Origin: JAEUMG01 sp046349315
GTDB lineage: Bacteria; Pseudomonadota; Alphaproteobacteria; Rhizobiales; Aestuariivirgaceae
Reading direction: 5' to 3'
DNA: 64,000 nt
NCBI GenBank assembly: GCA_046349315.1
Contig: JAXMCQ010000015.1
Coordinates: forward strand, 1-64,000
The notes beneath the pieces are model-generated. The model had not been told where the DNA came from, ran no database searches, and saw nothing but the letters and a program-made list of their open reading frames with translations. Below, one piece after another: positions 17,271 through 25,971 of the stretch (its first letter is position 1; every line of letters begins with the position of its first letter). The translations under genes and the position numbers were made by a program.

Positions 17271-18349
17271 GCCTTGACGCCTGCGCCGAGTGCGGGCTCC
17301 GCGGAAGGATCGAGCGGCCAGCGCGGCCGGGCCGGTGCTTCCAGCGGATCGGTGAGGCCGAGCGCCAGGCGTTCGGCACCCGCCCAGGCGATCATCGCGG
17401 CATTGTCGGTGCACAAAGCCGGCGGCGGGACGGTAAGCGCGAAGCCATACTCCGCGCACAATTCGCTCAGGGCTTTTTTGAGCGCCTGGTTTGCCGCGAC
17501 GCCGCCGGCGACGACCAAAGTAGGGTTGGAGAGACCCGGATGAAGTGCGCGGAAACGGCGAAGCGCTACCCCCAAGCGCTCGCGCATGGTCTCGGCAATG
17601 GCGCGTTCGAAACTCGCGCAAATATCGGCACTATCGGCATCGGTCATACCGGGTAGGGCCGCGATCGTTTCCCGTACCGCCGTCTTGAGACCGGAGAAGG
17701 AGAAGTGGCAGTCGGGCCGCCCGGCCAAGGGCCATGGGAAATCGAAGCGTGTGGGGTTACCGGTGCGGGCACGTTTTTCGACTTCCGGTCCGCCAGGGTA
17801 GGGCAGGCCCAAAAGCTTTGCCGTCTTGTCGAAGGCCTCGCCCAAGGCATCATCAATGGTCGTACCGAGGCGGTGGTAATGCCCGACGCCCTCGACGCTC
17901 TGCACCTGGGTATGGCCGCCCGAAACCAAGAGCAGGAGATAGGGGAAGTCGAGCGGTCCCAGCAGCCGCGGGGTGAGGGCATGGGCTTCGAGATGGTTGA
18001 TGGCGAGAAGCGGCTTGGCGGTCGCCAGTGCGATTGCCTTGGCGGTCACGAGACCCACCATGAGACCGCCGATCAGGCCCGGCCCGGCGGCAGCGGCAAT
18101 ACCGTCAAGATCGCGATAGGCCATACCGGCGTCGGCCATGGCCTTGGCAATGATGCGGTCCAGATGCTCGACATGGGCGCGCGCGGCGATTTCCGGCACG
18201 ACTCCGCCATACGGAGCATGATCGGCAATCTGCGAGAGGACGACATTCGAAAGGATTTCCCCGCGGCCGTCGGCTTTGCGGCGTATGACCGCAGCGGCGG
18301 TCTCGTCGCAGGAGGTCTCGATGCCGAGTATGGCGAGGTCGGGCGGCAA
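17267..18349 (-). CDS. tsaD: tRNA N6-threonylcarbamoyladenosine transferase TsaD
   Basis: TsaD (360 aa) moves the threonylcarbamoyl group to A37 of ANN-decoding tRNAs. ILGIETSCDETAAAV opens the ASKHA fold, ARAHVEHLD provides the two metal-binding histidines and LLLLVSGGHTQ is the nucleotide loop. The start codon reads as TTG (protein begins PPDLAILGIETS). It is divergent from hemC with only about 34 bases between the two starts, so the promoters must overlap. Confidence 0.97.
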   Translation of the reverse strand: MPPDLAILGIETSCDETAAAVIRRKADGRGEILSNVVLSQIADHAPYGGVVPEIAARAHVEHLDRIIAKAMADAGMAYRDLDGIAAAAGPGLIGGLMVGLVTAKAIALATAKPLLAINHLEAHALTPRLLGPLDFPYLLLLVSGGHTQVQSVEGVGHYHRLGTTIDDALGEAFDKTAKLLGLPYPGGPEVEKRARTGNPTRFDFPWPLAGRPDCHFSFSGLKTAVRETIAALPGMTDADSADICASFERAIAETMRERLGVALRRFRALHPGLSNPTLVVAGGVAANQALKKALSELCAEYGFALTVPPPALCTDNAAMIAWAGAERLALGLTDPLEAPARPRWPLDPSAEPALGAGVKA

Positions 18350-18383
18350 TGGACTTTCGCTTGTGAAAGGTTAGAACGACGCC

Positions 18384-19331
18384 ATGGCTCTAACATCCGG
18401 GCAAGGCGGGGCGCAAACACCGCTGATCAGGATCGGCACGCGCGGTTCGAAACTGGCGCTCGCCCAGGCGCATGAAACCCGCAATCGATTGATGGCAGCG
18501 CATGGATTCGGCGAAGACGCCATCGCCATCGTCACCATCACGACGACCGGCGATCGCATCCGCGACCGGCCGTTGTCCGAGATCGGCGGCAAGGGGCTGT
18601 TTACAAAGGAAATCGAAGAGGCCCTGTTTTCGGGTGCGATCGATCTTGCTGTCCATTCCATGAAGGACATGCCGGCGGTCATTCCGGACGGTCTTGCGAT
18701 CACCGGTTATCTGCCGCGCGAGGATGCGCGGGATGCGCTGGTTTCGCCGGTGGCCAAGCGGATTGATGCGTTGCCGAAAGGCGCGGTGGTTGGAACATCC
18801 TCGGTCAGGCGTGCTGCGCAGTTGCTGCGCCGGAGACCCGATCTCAAGATCGTGCCTTTTCGCGGTAATGTCGACACCAGGATCCGGAAGCTCGAGGCGG
18901 GCGATGTGCAAGCGACCATTCTCGCCTGTGCCGGTCTGAATCGCTTGGGGCTTTCCTTGCCGCAAGCGACGCCGATCGCGATCGAAGAAATGCTCCCGGC
19001 GGTGGCGCAGGGCGCCATCGGGCTTGAAATTCGCGCCCACGATGACCGCATGCGCCAAATGATCGCGGCGATCAACGATGCGCAAACGCAGACGCGGGTG
19101 ATCTGCGAGCGCGCCTTCCTCGCGGCGCTTGACGGCTCCTGCCGCACGCCCTTGGCGGGCCATGCGACCGTTGAAGGAATGCAAATCCGCTTTCACGGCG
19201 AGGCCTTGTCAGAAGACGGTTCATCTTGTTTCGAGTCGCTACGAGTTGGCAGTTCAGGCGAGGCTGAGCGATTGGGGCGCGATGCCGGTGAGGAGGTCAA
19301 GGCGCTGGGTGGCGCGGCGATCGCCTATTGA
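18384..19331 (+). CDS. hemC: Porphobilinogen deaminase (hydroxymethylbilane synthase)
   Basis: A 315-residue enzyme that joins four porphobilinogens into hydroxymethylbilane in haem synthesis. The cofactor-attachment cysteine is C253 in LDGSCRTPLAGH. The arginine-rich TSSVRRAAQLLRRRPDL and GNVDTRIRKL segments bind substrate carboxylates. First gene of hemC-hemD-Mic60-hemY. Confidence 0.97.
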   Translation: MALTSGQGGAQTPLIRIGTRGSKLALAQAHETRNRLMAAHGFGEDAIAIVTITTTGDRIRDRPLSEIGGKGLFTKEIEEALFSGAIDLAVHSMKDMPAVIPDGLAITGYLPREDARDALVSPVAKRIDALPKGAVVGTSSVRRAAQLLRRRPDLKIVPFRGNVDTRIRKLEAGDVQATILACAGLNRLGLSLPQATPIAIEEMLPAVAQGAIGLEIRAHDDRMRQMIAAINDAQTQTRVICERAFLAALDGSCRTPLAGHATVEGMQIRFHGEALSEDGSSCFESLRVGSSGEAERLGRDAGEEVKALGGAAIAY

Positions 19332-20044
19332 TGCGCCTCATTCTGACCAGGCCGCAGGATGAACTGGCAAAGCTCGTCGAGCAATTGAGCATCATCGGTC
19401 ATACATGTATCGAGTCGCCATTGCTGTCCATTCGCATGCGACCGGATGCCGTAATTCCCCGGCGCGCCTATCAAGCGCTTGTGCTCAGCAGTGCCAATGC
19501 CATGCGTCACCCCAGCCTCAATCCAGGGCCGGCGATTCTGACAGCAATCAAAGTCTTCGCGGTTGGGGCGCAATCGGCAGAGGCGGCGCGGCAGGCCGGC
19601 TATGAGCATGTGAATGCCGAGGGCGGGAATGTCGAAGGCCTGGCGCGGGCGATTGCGCGTGATTGCGATCCCAAGTCGGGGCCAATCCTCTATCCTTCGG
19701 GGGCCGATATCGCGGGCGACCTCAAGGGAACGCTGGAAGCGCACGGTTTCAAAGTCGAATGCGTGATTCTCTATGATGCGGTCGCGGCCAAGACACTGAC
19801 TGCGCAAACGGTCGCGGCGCTCAAGTCCGGCGCGGCTGATGGGGTCCTGCTTTACTCGCCACGCAGTGCGCGCATCTGGGTCAGTCTTGTCGCTGAGTCG
19901 GGATTGACCGACACGACCCGGCGCATCCGACATTTCTGCCTGTCGCCAAATGTCGCGGCCGCGCTCGGTCCGGGCTTCATTACGGCGGTTGCGGCAAGAC
20001 CTGATGAACCAAGCCTGCTGGCGCTGCTTGATCGGGCCATATGA
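19331..20044 (+). CDS. hemD: Uroporphyrinogen-III synthase
   Basis: A 237-residue protein of the poorly conserved HemD family, which closes hydroxymethylbilane with inversion of ring D. LILTRPQDEL at the start, ALVLSSANAMRH, FAVGAQSAEAARQAG and GVLLYSPRSARIW are typical. Its ATG overlaps the hemC stop by one base (TGATG), a coupled start. Confidence 0.93.
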   Translation: MRLILTRPQDELAKLVEQLSIIGHTCIESPLLSIRMRPDAVIPRRAYQALVLSSANAMRHPSLNPGPAILTAIKVFAVGAQSAEAARQAGYEHVNAEGGNVEGLARAIARDCDPKSGPILYPSGADIAGDLKGTLEAHGFKVECVILYDAVAAKTLTAQTVAALKSGAADGVLLYSPRSARIWVSLVAESGLTDTTRRIRHFCLSPNVAAALGPGFITAVAARPDEPSLLALLDRAI

Positions 20045-20085
20045 CACTGCTAGGCCGGATGCGGGCCGGGGAACCAGGAGTCGTG

Positions 20086-21303
20086 ATGACAGCGCCGGAA
20101 AGCAATGACAAGGACGGTCCGGTTCGCCCGCCGGTCATCGATGTCGAAGCCGAGGATGTGACGCCCGTCACAGCGATGGAGCCGCCGAAGCTCGACGAAT
20201 CCGTGATGCCGGCCGATCCGGTTCCGCCTCCGCCGCCACCCCCATTGCCGAAGCGCCGCGCGTCTCACTGGCGCCGCTGGGGACTGCTTCTCCTTTTCAT
20301 TGCGGCCGCAGCGCTCGGCGCCTGGGCCTACAGGGATTATGGCCAGCGCTTCTGGCCGAGCGACCAGATGACCGCGCTCGCAGAGCGCGTCGATGCGCTT
20401 GATGCCGGCAACAAGACACTCAATGATCAATTGCTGGCGCTCGGCGGCTCGATCGATACCTTGAAGAGCGCGGATGCGACCCAGAACGACCAGGTTGCCA
20501 CGGCCATCGAAAGCAGCAAGCAGACGGCGAGCGGTCTTGCGGCGCTGAAGCAAGTCATCGCCGGAAACGATGCGCGCTTCAGTGAAACCCAGACGGCGCT
20601 CGATGAATTGCGCGCCGGGCTCGATGCACTCAAGGCTTCGATCAGTTCGGCCGGCGACACGCTCACCGTAACCGCGCCGGACCCGGCCGCGCTCGCCGCT
20701 CTAACGCAGCGCGTCGATGCGCTCGACGCGGCCCTGCAAAGCCTCAAAGCCGAAATCGGCAAAGGCGGCGACGGAGCCGATCAGGCGGCGCTCCTGTCGC
20801 AGACATTGGCAGACCTCAAAGCAAAGTTCGCAACCGGCGCGCCCTATCAGGATGAGTTGAACCGGATCGCGCGATTGGTGCCGGCAGCGCCCGGCGTCGC
20901 CGCGCTTGCGCCATTTGCAGCGAGCGGCCTCAAGGATTCGCAAGCGCTCGCCGGTGAATTGAAGGATGTGATCGCGACATTGCCGGCGCCTGCAGCGGAA
21001 TCGGGCTCGAAGACCGGCAATGAATATCTCGACTATCTTGTTGATCTTTTGGGTTCGGTCGTGACGATCCGCGTGGTCGGCGAAACCGACTGGCGCGATA
21101 TCGCGGAGCGGGCGCGCGCCTATGCCGAGACGAACGATCTTGCCGCGGCCATCAGCCTCATCGCGCGCGCCGAGGGCGAACCGCCGGCAGCGCTCGCCGC
21201 CTGGCGCAACACGGCTCAAGCCCGGCTCGACGGCGAAGCAGCATTGAATGATCTTTCGGCCGCCGTCTTGCGCGAATTGGCGGCCAAGGGAACGACGCCA
21301 TGA
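20086..21303 (+). CDS. Alphaproteobacterial Mic60/mitofilin-like membrane protein
   Basis: About 405 residues: an acidic, proline-rich cytoplasmic stretch (VPPPPPPPLPKRR), one transmembrane helix (WGLLLLFIAAAALGAWAY), a long coiled-coil region with repeated RVDALD and alanine-rich heptads, and a C-terminal mitofilin signature (VTIRVVGETDWRDIAERARAYAETNDLAAAI). It is the relative of mitochondrial Mic60, which bends inner membranes at crista junctions; the alphaproteobacterial versions lie in this haem cluster. I prefer the ATG at 20086, because AGGAG ends five bases before it. An ATG at 20041 overlapping the hemD stop would add 15 residues. Confidence 0.88.
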   Translation: MTAPESNDKDGPVRPPVIDVEAEDVTPVTAMEPPKLDESVMPADPVPPPPPPPLPKRRASHWRRWGLLLLFIAAAALGAWAYRDYGQRFWPSDQMTALAERVDALDAGNKTLNDQLLALGGSIDTLKSADATQNDQVATAIESSKQTASGLAALKQVIAGNDARFSETQTALDELRAGLDALKASISSAGDTLTVTAPDPAALAALTQRVDALDAALQSLKAEIGKGGDGADQAALLSQTLADLKAKFATGAPYQDELNRIARLVPAAPGVAALAPFAASGLKDSQALAGELKDVIATLPAPAAESGSKTGNEYLDYLVDLLGSVVTIRVVGETDWRDIAERARAYAETNDLAAAISLIARAEGEPPAALAAWRNTAQARLDGEAALNDLSAAVLRELAAKGTTP

Positions 21304-22886
21304 TCAAACTGATCTGGCGTTTTGCACTGTTGACCGCGATTGCGGCAGGCTTCGCCTGGCTTGCCGACCGGCCCGGCACTATCATGCTGCGCTGGCTCGG
21401 CCGCGAAATCGAAATGCCGCTTTATATCGCGGTGGCGGCCCTGCTGGTCAGCCTCTTTATCTTGTGGCTGGTGTGGACATTGCTCCTTCGAGTCTTCCAC
21501 GCACCAGGCGCGATGGGCGAGTATTTCCGCTTCCGGCGTACGCGCAAGGGCTACAATTCGCTCTCCAAGGGTATCATTGCCGCGGGTGCCGGCGATGCGG
21601 CGCTTGCCGCCAAGCATGCCGATGTGGCGCGGCGCAGCCTGACGGATGAGCCGCTGGTCAAATTGCTCGAAGCGCAATCGGCACAATTGCGCGGCGATCG
21701 CGCCGCGGTGAAGAGCGCGTTTGAAGCGATGCTCGCATCGCCCGATACGGCGGCGCTCGGCTTGCGCGGTCTTTATGCGGAAGCGCGCCAGGCGCAGGAC
21801 TGGACCAAGGCGCGCGATTACGCCGAACGCGCACTCAAAATTTCGCCGACACTCGCCTGGGCCTCATCCGGCGTGCTGTCGCTGCAATCAGCCGCGCATG
21901 ATTGGGCGGCGGCCGAAGCGACGCTCGAAACGCAAAGGCGTTCGGGCGCAATCACCGCCGAAGCGGCTTCCAAATTGCGCGCCACGCTGCTCTGCGCGCG
22001 CGCCATGGATGCCGAAGAGAGCGATCGTGATCTTGCCTTTGATCTGGCGCTCAAGGCGCAGAAGCTCGATCCGGCATTGGTTCCCGCCGCCGCGATCGCG
22101 GCGCGCGAGCATATCAGGCGCGAGGCGGTCAGGCGCGCGATGAAGGTGCTGCGGCGGAGCTGGGATGTGATGCCACATCCCGATCTCGCGGCACTTGCGG
22201 CGCATGCCCGCGCCGGCGACCAGCCGGATGTGCGACTTGAACGGGTGCGCAGTCTCCTGGCCGGCGGCCCCCCTGGTCTCGAAGCGGCCTTCGCGCATGC
22301 CCGCGCGGCGGTCGAAGCGCGGCAGTGGCAGGAAGCGCGCAATGCGCTGATGCCCTACTTAAAGGATCGCCCGCAGGCGCGGCTGTGCGTGCTGATGGCG
22401 GAGATCGAAGAAGGCGAGAATGGCGACAAGGGCCGGGCGCGGGAATGGTTGTCGCGGGCGTTGCGGGCGCCGCGCGATCCGGCCTGGACGATCGATGGCG
22501 TTATCGTTCCGCGCTGGACGCCGGTATCGCCGGTGAGCGGCGAGCTTGGGCCGTGCGAGTGGAAAGCGCCGCTCGATAGTCTGCCGCCACCGCCCGAGCC
22601 GGAAGACAAGGATGAAGAATTGCCATCGCCGGCTGCGAGCGAGCCACCCGCTCTCCCGCCGGCCGAGTCTCAGCCGCTGGCAAAGCCCAGTGTAGAAGCA
22701 GTGCTGGTACCGGAGCCGGTTCCGACACCGCCACCCGCTCCCGTGCCCAAGCCGGTCGTCGTTGCGCTCACCGCGGACCGTCCAGTGATCGTCAAGACCA
22801 TGCGGCCGCCGGATGATCCTGGGCTTGGCGGCGGATTTGAAGACCCGGACGCGCCGCGGCCACAGCGTCTTGTGACCGACGGCTAA
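21300..22886 (+). CDS. HemY-like TPR membrane protein
   Basis: A 528-residue protein with two N-terminal transmembrane helices (about residues 1-20 and 40-62), the HemY_N domain (FRFRRTRKGYNSLSKGIIAAGAGD), TPR-like helical repeats, and a proline-rich C-terminal tail. The name comes from genetic position; it is not a protoporphyrinogen oxidase. The start overlaps the upstream stop by four bases (ATGA), so it is coupled to the Mic60 gene. The tail after about residue 430 is low-complexity and poorly conserved. Confidence 0.9.
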   Translation: MIKLIWRFALLTAIAAGFAWLADRPGTIMLRWLGREIEMPLYIAVAALLVSLFILWLVWTLLLRVFHAPGAMGEYFRFRRTRKGYNSLSKGIIAAGAGDAALAAKHADVARRSLTDEPLVKLLEAQSAQLRGDRAAVKSAFEAMLASPDTAALGLRGLYAEARQAQDWTKARDYAERALKISPTLAWASSGVLSLQSAAHDWAAAEATLETQRRSGAITAEAASKLRATLLCARAMDAEESDRDLAFDLALKAQKLDPALVPAAAIAAREHIRREAVRRAMKVLRRSWDVMPHPDLAALAAHARAGDQPDVRLERVRSLLAGGPPGLEAAFAHARAAVEARQWQEARNALMPYLKDRPQARLCVLMAEIEEGENGDKGRAREWLSRALRAPRDPAWTIDGVIVPRWTPVSPVSGELGPCEWKAPLDSLPPPPEPEDKDEELPSPAASEPPALPPAESQPLAKPSVEAVLVPEPVPTPPPAPVPKPVVVALTADRPVIVKTMRPPDDPGLGGGFEDPDAPRPQRLVTDG

Positions 22887-22927
22887 GGGCGAATTCCCGC
22901 CGCCAAGGTGCGGCTTCCGGAGGGCGG

Positions 22928-22956
22928 TTGAAAAGCCGGGGCAAATTGTCTATCAG
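22928..22956 (+). promoter_or_regulatory. Probable sigma-70 promoter of tRNA-Thr
   Basis: TTGAAA at 22928-22933 and TATCAG at 22951-22956 are separated by 17 bases, the optimal spacing. The predicted transcript would start near 22963, about 14 bases before the mature tRNA. Confidence 0.6.
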
Positions 22957-22976
22957 TGCGCCCGCATTCTTATCGG

Positions 22977-23052
22977 GCCGCCTTAGCTCAGCCGGTAGAG
23001 CACCGCATTCGTAATGCGGGGGTCGCGTGTTCGAGTCACGCAGGCGGCACCA
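22977..23052 (+). tRNA. tRNA-Thr (anticodon CGT)
   Basis: The 76-base sequence folds into a standard cloverleaf: acceptor GCCGCCT paired with AGGCGGC, D-arm GCTC/GAGC, anticodon stem CCGCA/TGCGG with loop TTCGTAA, and T-arm GCGTG/CACGC with TTCGAGT. The 3' end ACCA (A plus an encoded CCA) is present. CGT reads the ACG codon for threonine. I saw no integrated element or duplicated 3' end beside it. Confidence 0.97.
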
Positions 23053-23086
23053 GAATTCTGTCCGGCCTCATCCAATCGCAGTCCCG

Positions 23087-23773
23087 TTATTCCGTGTCGT
23101 AGCGAAGCGAGAAGGCCTCGATCGCTTGTTCATGCAGAAGCTTGTCGACGCCCGGTTGTGAGAGGGTGATGCTTCGGGTTCCGCCAGGAGGTATCGCAAG
23201 CGTGGCATCGGATTCAGTCGTCGTGGCGTCGACAGAGAGAAGAGCGGGTTTCGTCGTGTCGTTCCGGAGCATGAAGGTGAATGAGAGGCCGAACACGCGC
23301 GCATCATCGCTATCCTGGGCCGCCGGAAGACTGAGAAGCTTCTCGCGCGCCGCAGTGAGCCGTGGGGTGTCGAGCCGCAGGATAACCGATAAGCTGCCTG
23401 GCGATGATGCGACAGGCTTCACCACGATGGAAGCGAGATCGCCGGTATCTTCGCCTTCAAAAACCGCAGCAAGGCTTACCGGCATGCGCAATTCGCCATG
23501 CCAGTTTGTGCCATCGGGATCCTGGGCGCAGGCTAAGGGCATCATGTCGAGCCCGGAGGACTTTAGGGTCACGACGAGGCTCGCGCCCATATCCTCACAC
23601 CATGCCTTAGACGTGAAGGTGAGAAGCAGGCGCGCGGTGAGCTCGCTTGGCTGTTTCGCGCTCACGGCCTTCTCAATGTCGCTGAGTTTAATGGGCGTCA
23701 AGGCGTCGACCTGGCAACCCGCCAGCAAGGCCGCGGAGCAGAGTATTGCGAACGGGGCAGCGCGGCGCATCAT
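23087..23773 (-). CDS. Lipoprotein of unknown function
   Basis: A 228-residue protein starting with a lipoprotein signal (MMRRAAPFAILCSAALLAGC), where the cysteine after LLAG is the lipid anchor. The mature part is mostly predicted beta strand (for example PGSLSVILRLDTPRL and ALLSVDATTTESDATLAIPPGG). I do not recognise the family. It ends just after the tRNA gene and follows the membrane-fusion gene by seven bases on the same strand, so the three genes 25449-23087 are probably one operon. Confidence 0.75.
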   Translation of the reverse strand: MMRRAAPFAILCSAALLAGCQVDALTPIKLSDIEKAVSAKQPSELTARLLLTFTSKAWCEDMGASLVVTLKSSGLDMMPLACAQDPDGTNWHGELRMPVSLAAVFEGEDTGDLASIVVKPVASSPGSLSVILRLDTPRLTAAREKLLSLPAAQDSDDARVFGLSFTFMLRNDTTKPALLSVDATTTESDATLAIPPGGTRSITLSQPGVDKLLHEQAIEAFSLRYDTE

Positions 23774-23780
23774 GCGATGG

Positions 23781-25013
23781 CTAGTGCCCGCCTAATACGA
23801 GCGTCTGAACCGGAAGCAGCAAGGCTTGGATACGCAGGATCATGGCATGGACAAGCGCCACCGTGTCGACGACATGCAGGAACAGCCATTTGCCGGTGCC
23901 GATATTGGGATCGGCCAATGCGTCATGATTGTTGGTATAGGCATTGGCGATGCACTGGCTGCCGGGCGGGATATTCTCAAATCCGCCTTTGAACATGGGC
24001 TCCATGAAGACCGTGATAGTGCCTGGCTGGGCCGTATTCAACGGATCCAACAGCTGATCGGTGGGCCGGACCTGGCCCGCCGCGATAACATCCTGGACCT
24101 CGGTCACCACCATCGGAATGATGCTGAAGGGCTGGGCGGAACAGGCGACCTCGGCGGTCATTCCCGGCTTCATGATCTGCGCCTCAATCTGCCCAAAGCC
24201 TGCCCACAGGCCGCGGCGTCCCGCTTGAAGCGGAATGAGAATGCCGGCCGGGCGCATCAACGGATTAACGATGTCGCCCTTGCGCAGTGTGAATTGTTCC
24301 AGTGTTCCATCGGCGCTGGCATAGATGATGGTCTTGTCCAACAGAACCTGGGCTTCGGCGAGCTGGGCCTCGGCGCTGGCTTTCTGCGCCGGGAGCGTTG
24401 CCGAGATCTGGGTCTCGACCGACTTCTTGTTGGCGTTTGCCGCATCGAGCGAGCCTTGTCGGCTTTCGACCATGAGCGCCAGCCTTTCCAGCTCCCGTTT
24501 TGAAACGGTACCGGAATTGCGCTTGTCGAGTTCGGTCTTGGTCGCCAACTCGTCCTGCGCCTGATAGAGGGCGCTCTGGGCTTCCTGGATGCGGCCGTCG
24601 GCGACCAGCAATTCGACCTTTGCCTGTTCGAAAGCCGCATCGACCTCGAGGACGCGGCGGCGCGCGCTCTCGACCGCAGCTTTCTGCTTAGAACTATCGA
24701 GCGTAAAGAGCTTGTCGCCGGCCTTCAGCTTGCTGCGCGTATCCACGAAGATCTCGTCGACCCGCCCCATGATCTCCGGCAGGATCGGGATCGTGCGGTA
24801 ATAGGAGATCGTGTTCTTGGTCGAGGGATGGTAGAAAAACACCACGGTGATGAGCGACACCGTCAAGATCAAACAGAGCGTGATCCCCCAGCGCAGTTCG
24901 AACCACACCGTGTAAAGCGTGATCTCGCGCCCAAATCTCTTACCCTGCACATAGCGGCGATAGAGATAGTCGGGGAAGACGGTCAGCAGCGAACACAGGA
25001 AAAGCTCAAGCAT
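23781..25013 (-). CDS. HlyD-family membrane fusion protein
   Basis: A 410-residue protein with a transmembrane helix at about residues 40-62 (WGITLCLILTVSLITVVFFY), a biotinyl-lipoyl hairpin (ILPEIMGRVDEIFVDTRSKLKAGDKLF), a long coiled coil (about 110-220) and a beta-barrel segment (IIYASADGTLEQFTLRKGDIV). Such proteins bridge inner-membrane pumps to the outer membrane. No pump gene is adjacent; the partner is the small membrane protein upstream, recalling the E. coli yiaW-yiaV and yibI-yibH pairs. The C-terminal hydrophobic run (LVHAMILRIQALLLPVQTLVL) is unusual. Confidence 0.85.
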   Translation of the reverse strand: MLELFLCSLLTVFPDYLYRRYVQGKRFGREITLYTVWFELRWGITLCLILTVSLITVVFFYHPSTKNTISYYRTIPILPEIMGRVDEIFVDTRSKLKAGDKLFTLDSSKQKAAVESARRRVLEVDAAFEQAKVELLVADGRIQEAQSALYQAQDELATKTELDKRNSGTVSKRELERLALMVESRQGSLDAANANKKSVETQISATLPAQKASAEAQLAEAQVLLDKTIIYASADGTLEQFTLRKGDIVNPLMRPAGILIPLQAGRRGLWAGFGQIEAQIMKPGMTAEVACSAQPFSIIPMVVTEVQDVIAAGQVRPTDQLLDPLNTAQPGTITVFMEPMFKGGFENIPPGSQCIANAYTNNHDALADPNIGTGKWLFLHVVDTVALVHAMILRIQALLLPVQTLVLGGH

Positions 25014-25449
25014 TGCCGGACCCTTTTGCCTTTTCCGCCATCATGATCTCCGGCTGAAGAGGCGTGGGAATGGGATCTGGCGCGGTGGGCGCCTTCGCAT
25101 CAGCCATGCGGTCGAGCGACTTGGCCATGCCCGTCAGAGGGGCCGTGAAATCGGGCAACTGAACGAAAGCCAACAGCAGGCCGGCGATCCAGAAGGCGTG
25201 GTTGTGGGTAAAGAGCGATATTAGCGCCAGCACGGCGACCAACTCATACTGAACCTTGGTGGTCCGGCTCGCCATATGCTCAGGCAGCGCGTGAATGCGG
25301 AAATAAAACACTCCAATCATCACGATGGCCAAGAGAACGACAACTGCCATGACGTTGAAGAGCACATCCGTCTCGCCCGGCGCCGTAATGAAGAACGGCA
25401 GGTGTGCGCTTGCGGCCGGATTTATCTCTGCAGCGGTGGTGGTAGCCAT
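25006..25449 (-). CDS. Small inner-membrane protein, partner of the HlyD-like protein
   Basis: A 147-residue protein with two or three hydrophobic segments (VMAVVVLLAIVMIGVFYF; YELVAVLALISLFTHNHAFWIAGLLLAF) and a proline-rich cytoplasmic tail. Its 3' end overlaps the HlyD-like gene start by eight bases, so the two are translationally coupled. The arrangement resembles DUF3302-type/HlyD pairs, but I cannot assign the family. Confidence 0.75.
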   Translation of the reverse strand: MATTTAAEINPAASAHLPFFITAPGETDVLFNVMAVVVLLAIVMIGVFYFRIHALPEHMASRTTKVQYELVAVLALISLFTHNHAFWIAGLLLAFVQLPDFTAPLTGMAKSLDRMADAKAPTAPDPIPTPLQPEIMMAEKAKGSGNA

Positions 25450-25597
25450 CCGGCTTCCCTCAATGGTAGTTCAAGCCCTCGAACGCGCCGCTAATTATAG
25501 TCCCTTGGGCACCCATCACAATGGTGGAGACATTGCCACACCGCTAACTCTGTGGTGACGCGTATCAGGTTTCAATCCGTAATATTTCAGGATCGGG

Positions 25598-25615
25598 CCC
25601 CGAAAGATTACGAGG
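25598..25615 (+). promoter_or_regulatory. Copy 1 of an 18-bp inverted-repeat operator
   Basis: CCCCGAAAGATTACGAGG is an imperfect copy of the inverted repeat at 27279-27296. The similarity continues upstream (ATTTCAGGATCG here, ATTTGCAGGATCG there). The next start codon lies 61 bases downstream, compared with 60 bases at ppk2. CTATTATG at 25638 may be the -10 region. Confidence 0.6.
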
Positions 25616-25676
25616 TCAGCCAGAAGCGGCTTTTCTCCTATTATGCCGATGCAAGGCGAAGGGACTACCAGCCCCG

Positions 25677-25940
25677 ATGACGACCTGCCCCATCTGCGGC
25701 TCGGTGGCGATAGCCATGCCAGGTCCACGCCTGAAGACACTTGCCTTGCGCTGTTCAGTCGATGGTTACTTCGATATCGAAGCCGATTGCCTTGCGGGCT
25801 TCGGCGGCTTAGACCTTGCCGTCCGCCATCATGTGCTCAATCGTGCAATCAAGTCCGCCAGTCCGGATGCCCGCCCGTGCATTTCACAAGCATTGATAGT
25901 ACAGGACCTGAAATCGCAATGCCAGGCTATGAGAGGCTAG
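25677..25940 (+). CDS. Small zinc-ribbon-like protein
   Basis: An 87-residue protein starting MTTCPICGS, a Cys-x2-Cys knuckle, followed by LRCSVDGYFDIE, so a second Cys completes a partial zinc ribbon. It resembles short hypothetical proteins of Rhizobiales that begin with CPxCG and have an HGxF segment. No strong ribosome-binding site. The case that it is real rests on the protein pattern and on the operator-like repeat 61 bases upstream, spaced as at ppk2. Confidence 0.6.
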   Translation: MTTCPICGSVAIAMPGPRLKTLALRCSVDGYFDIEADCLAGFGGLDLAVRHHVLNRAIKSASPDARPCISQALIVQDLKSQCQAMRG

Positions 25941-25971
25941 TCGTACAAAATTCACCTGCGCGAGCTGCGTG

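Noticed and set aside
22977..23087. tRNA-Thr as an integration site
   Set aside because: No duplicated tRNA 3' end and no integrase or phage gene nearby.
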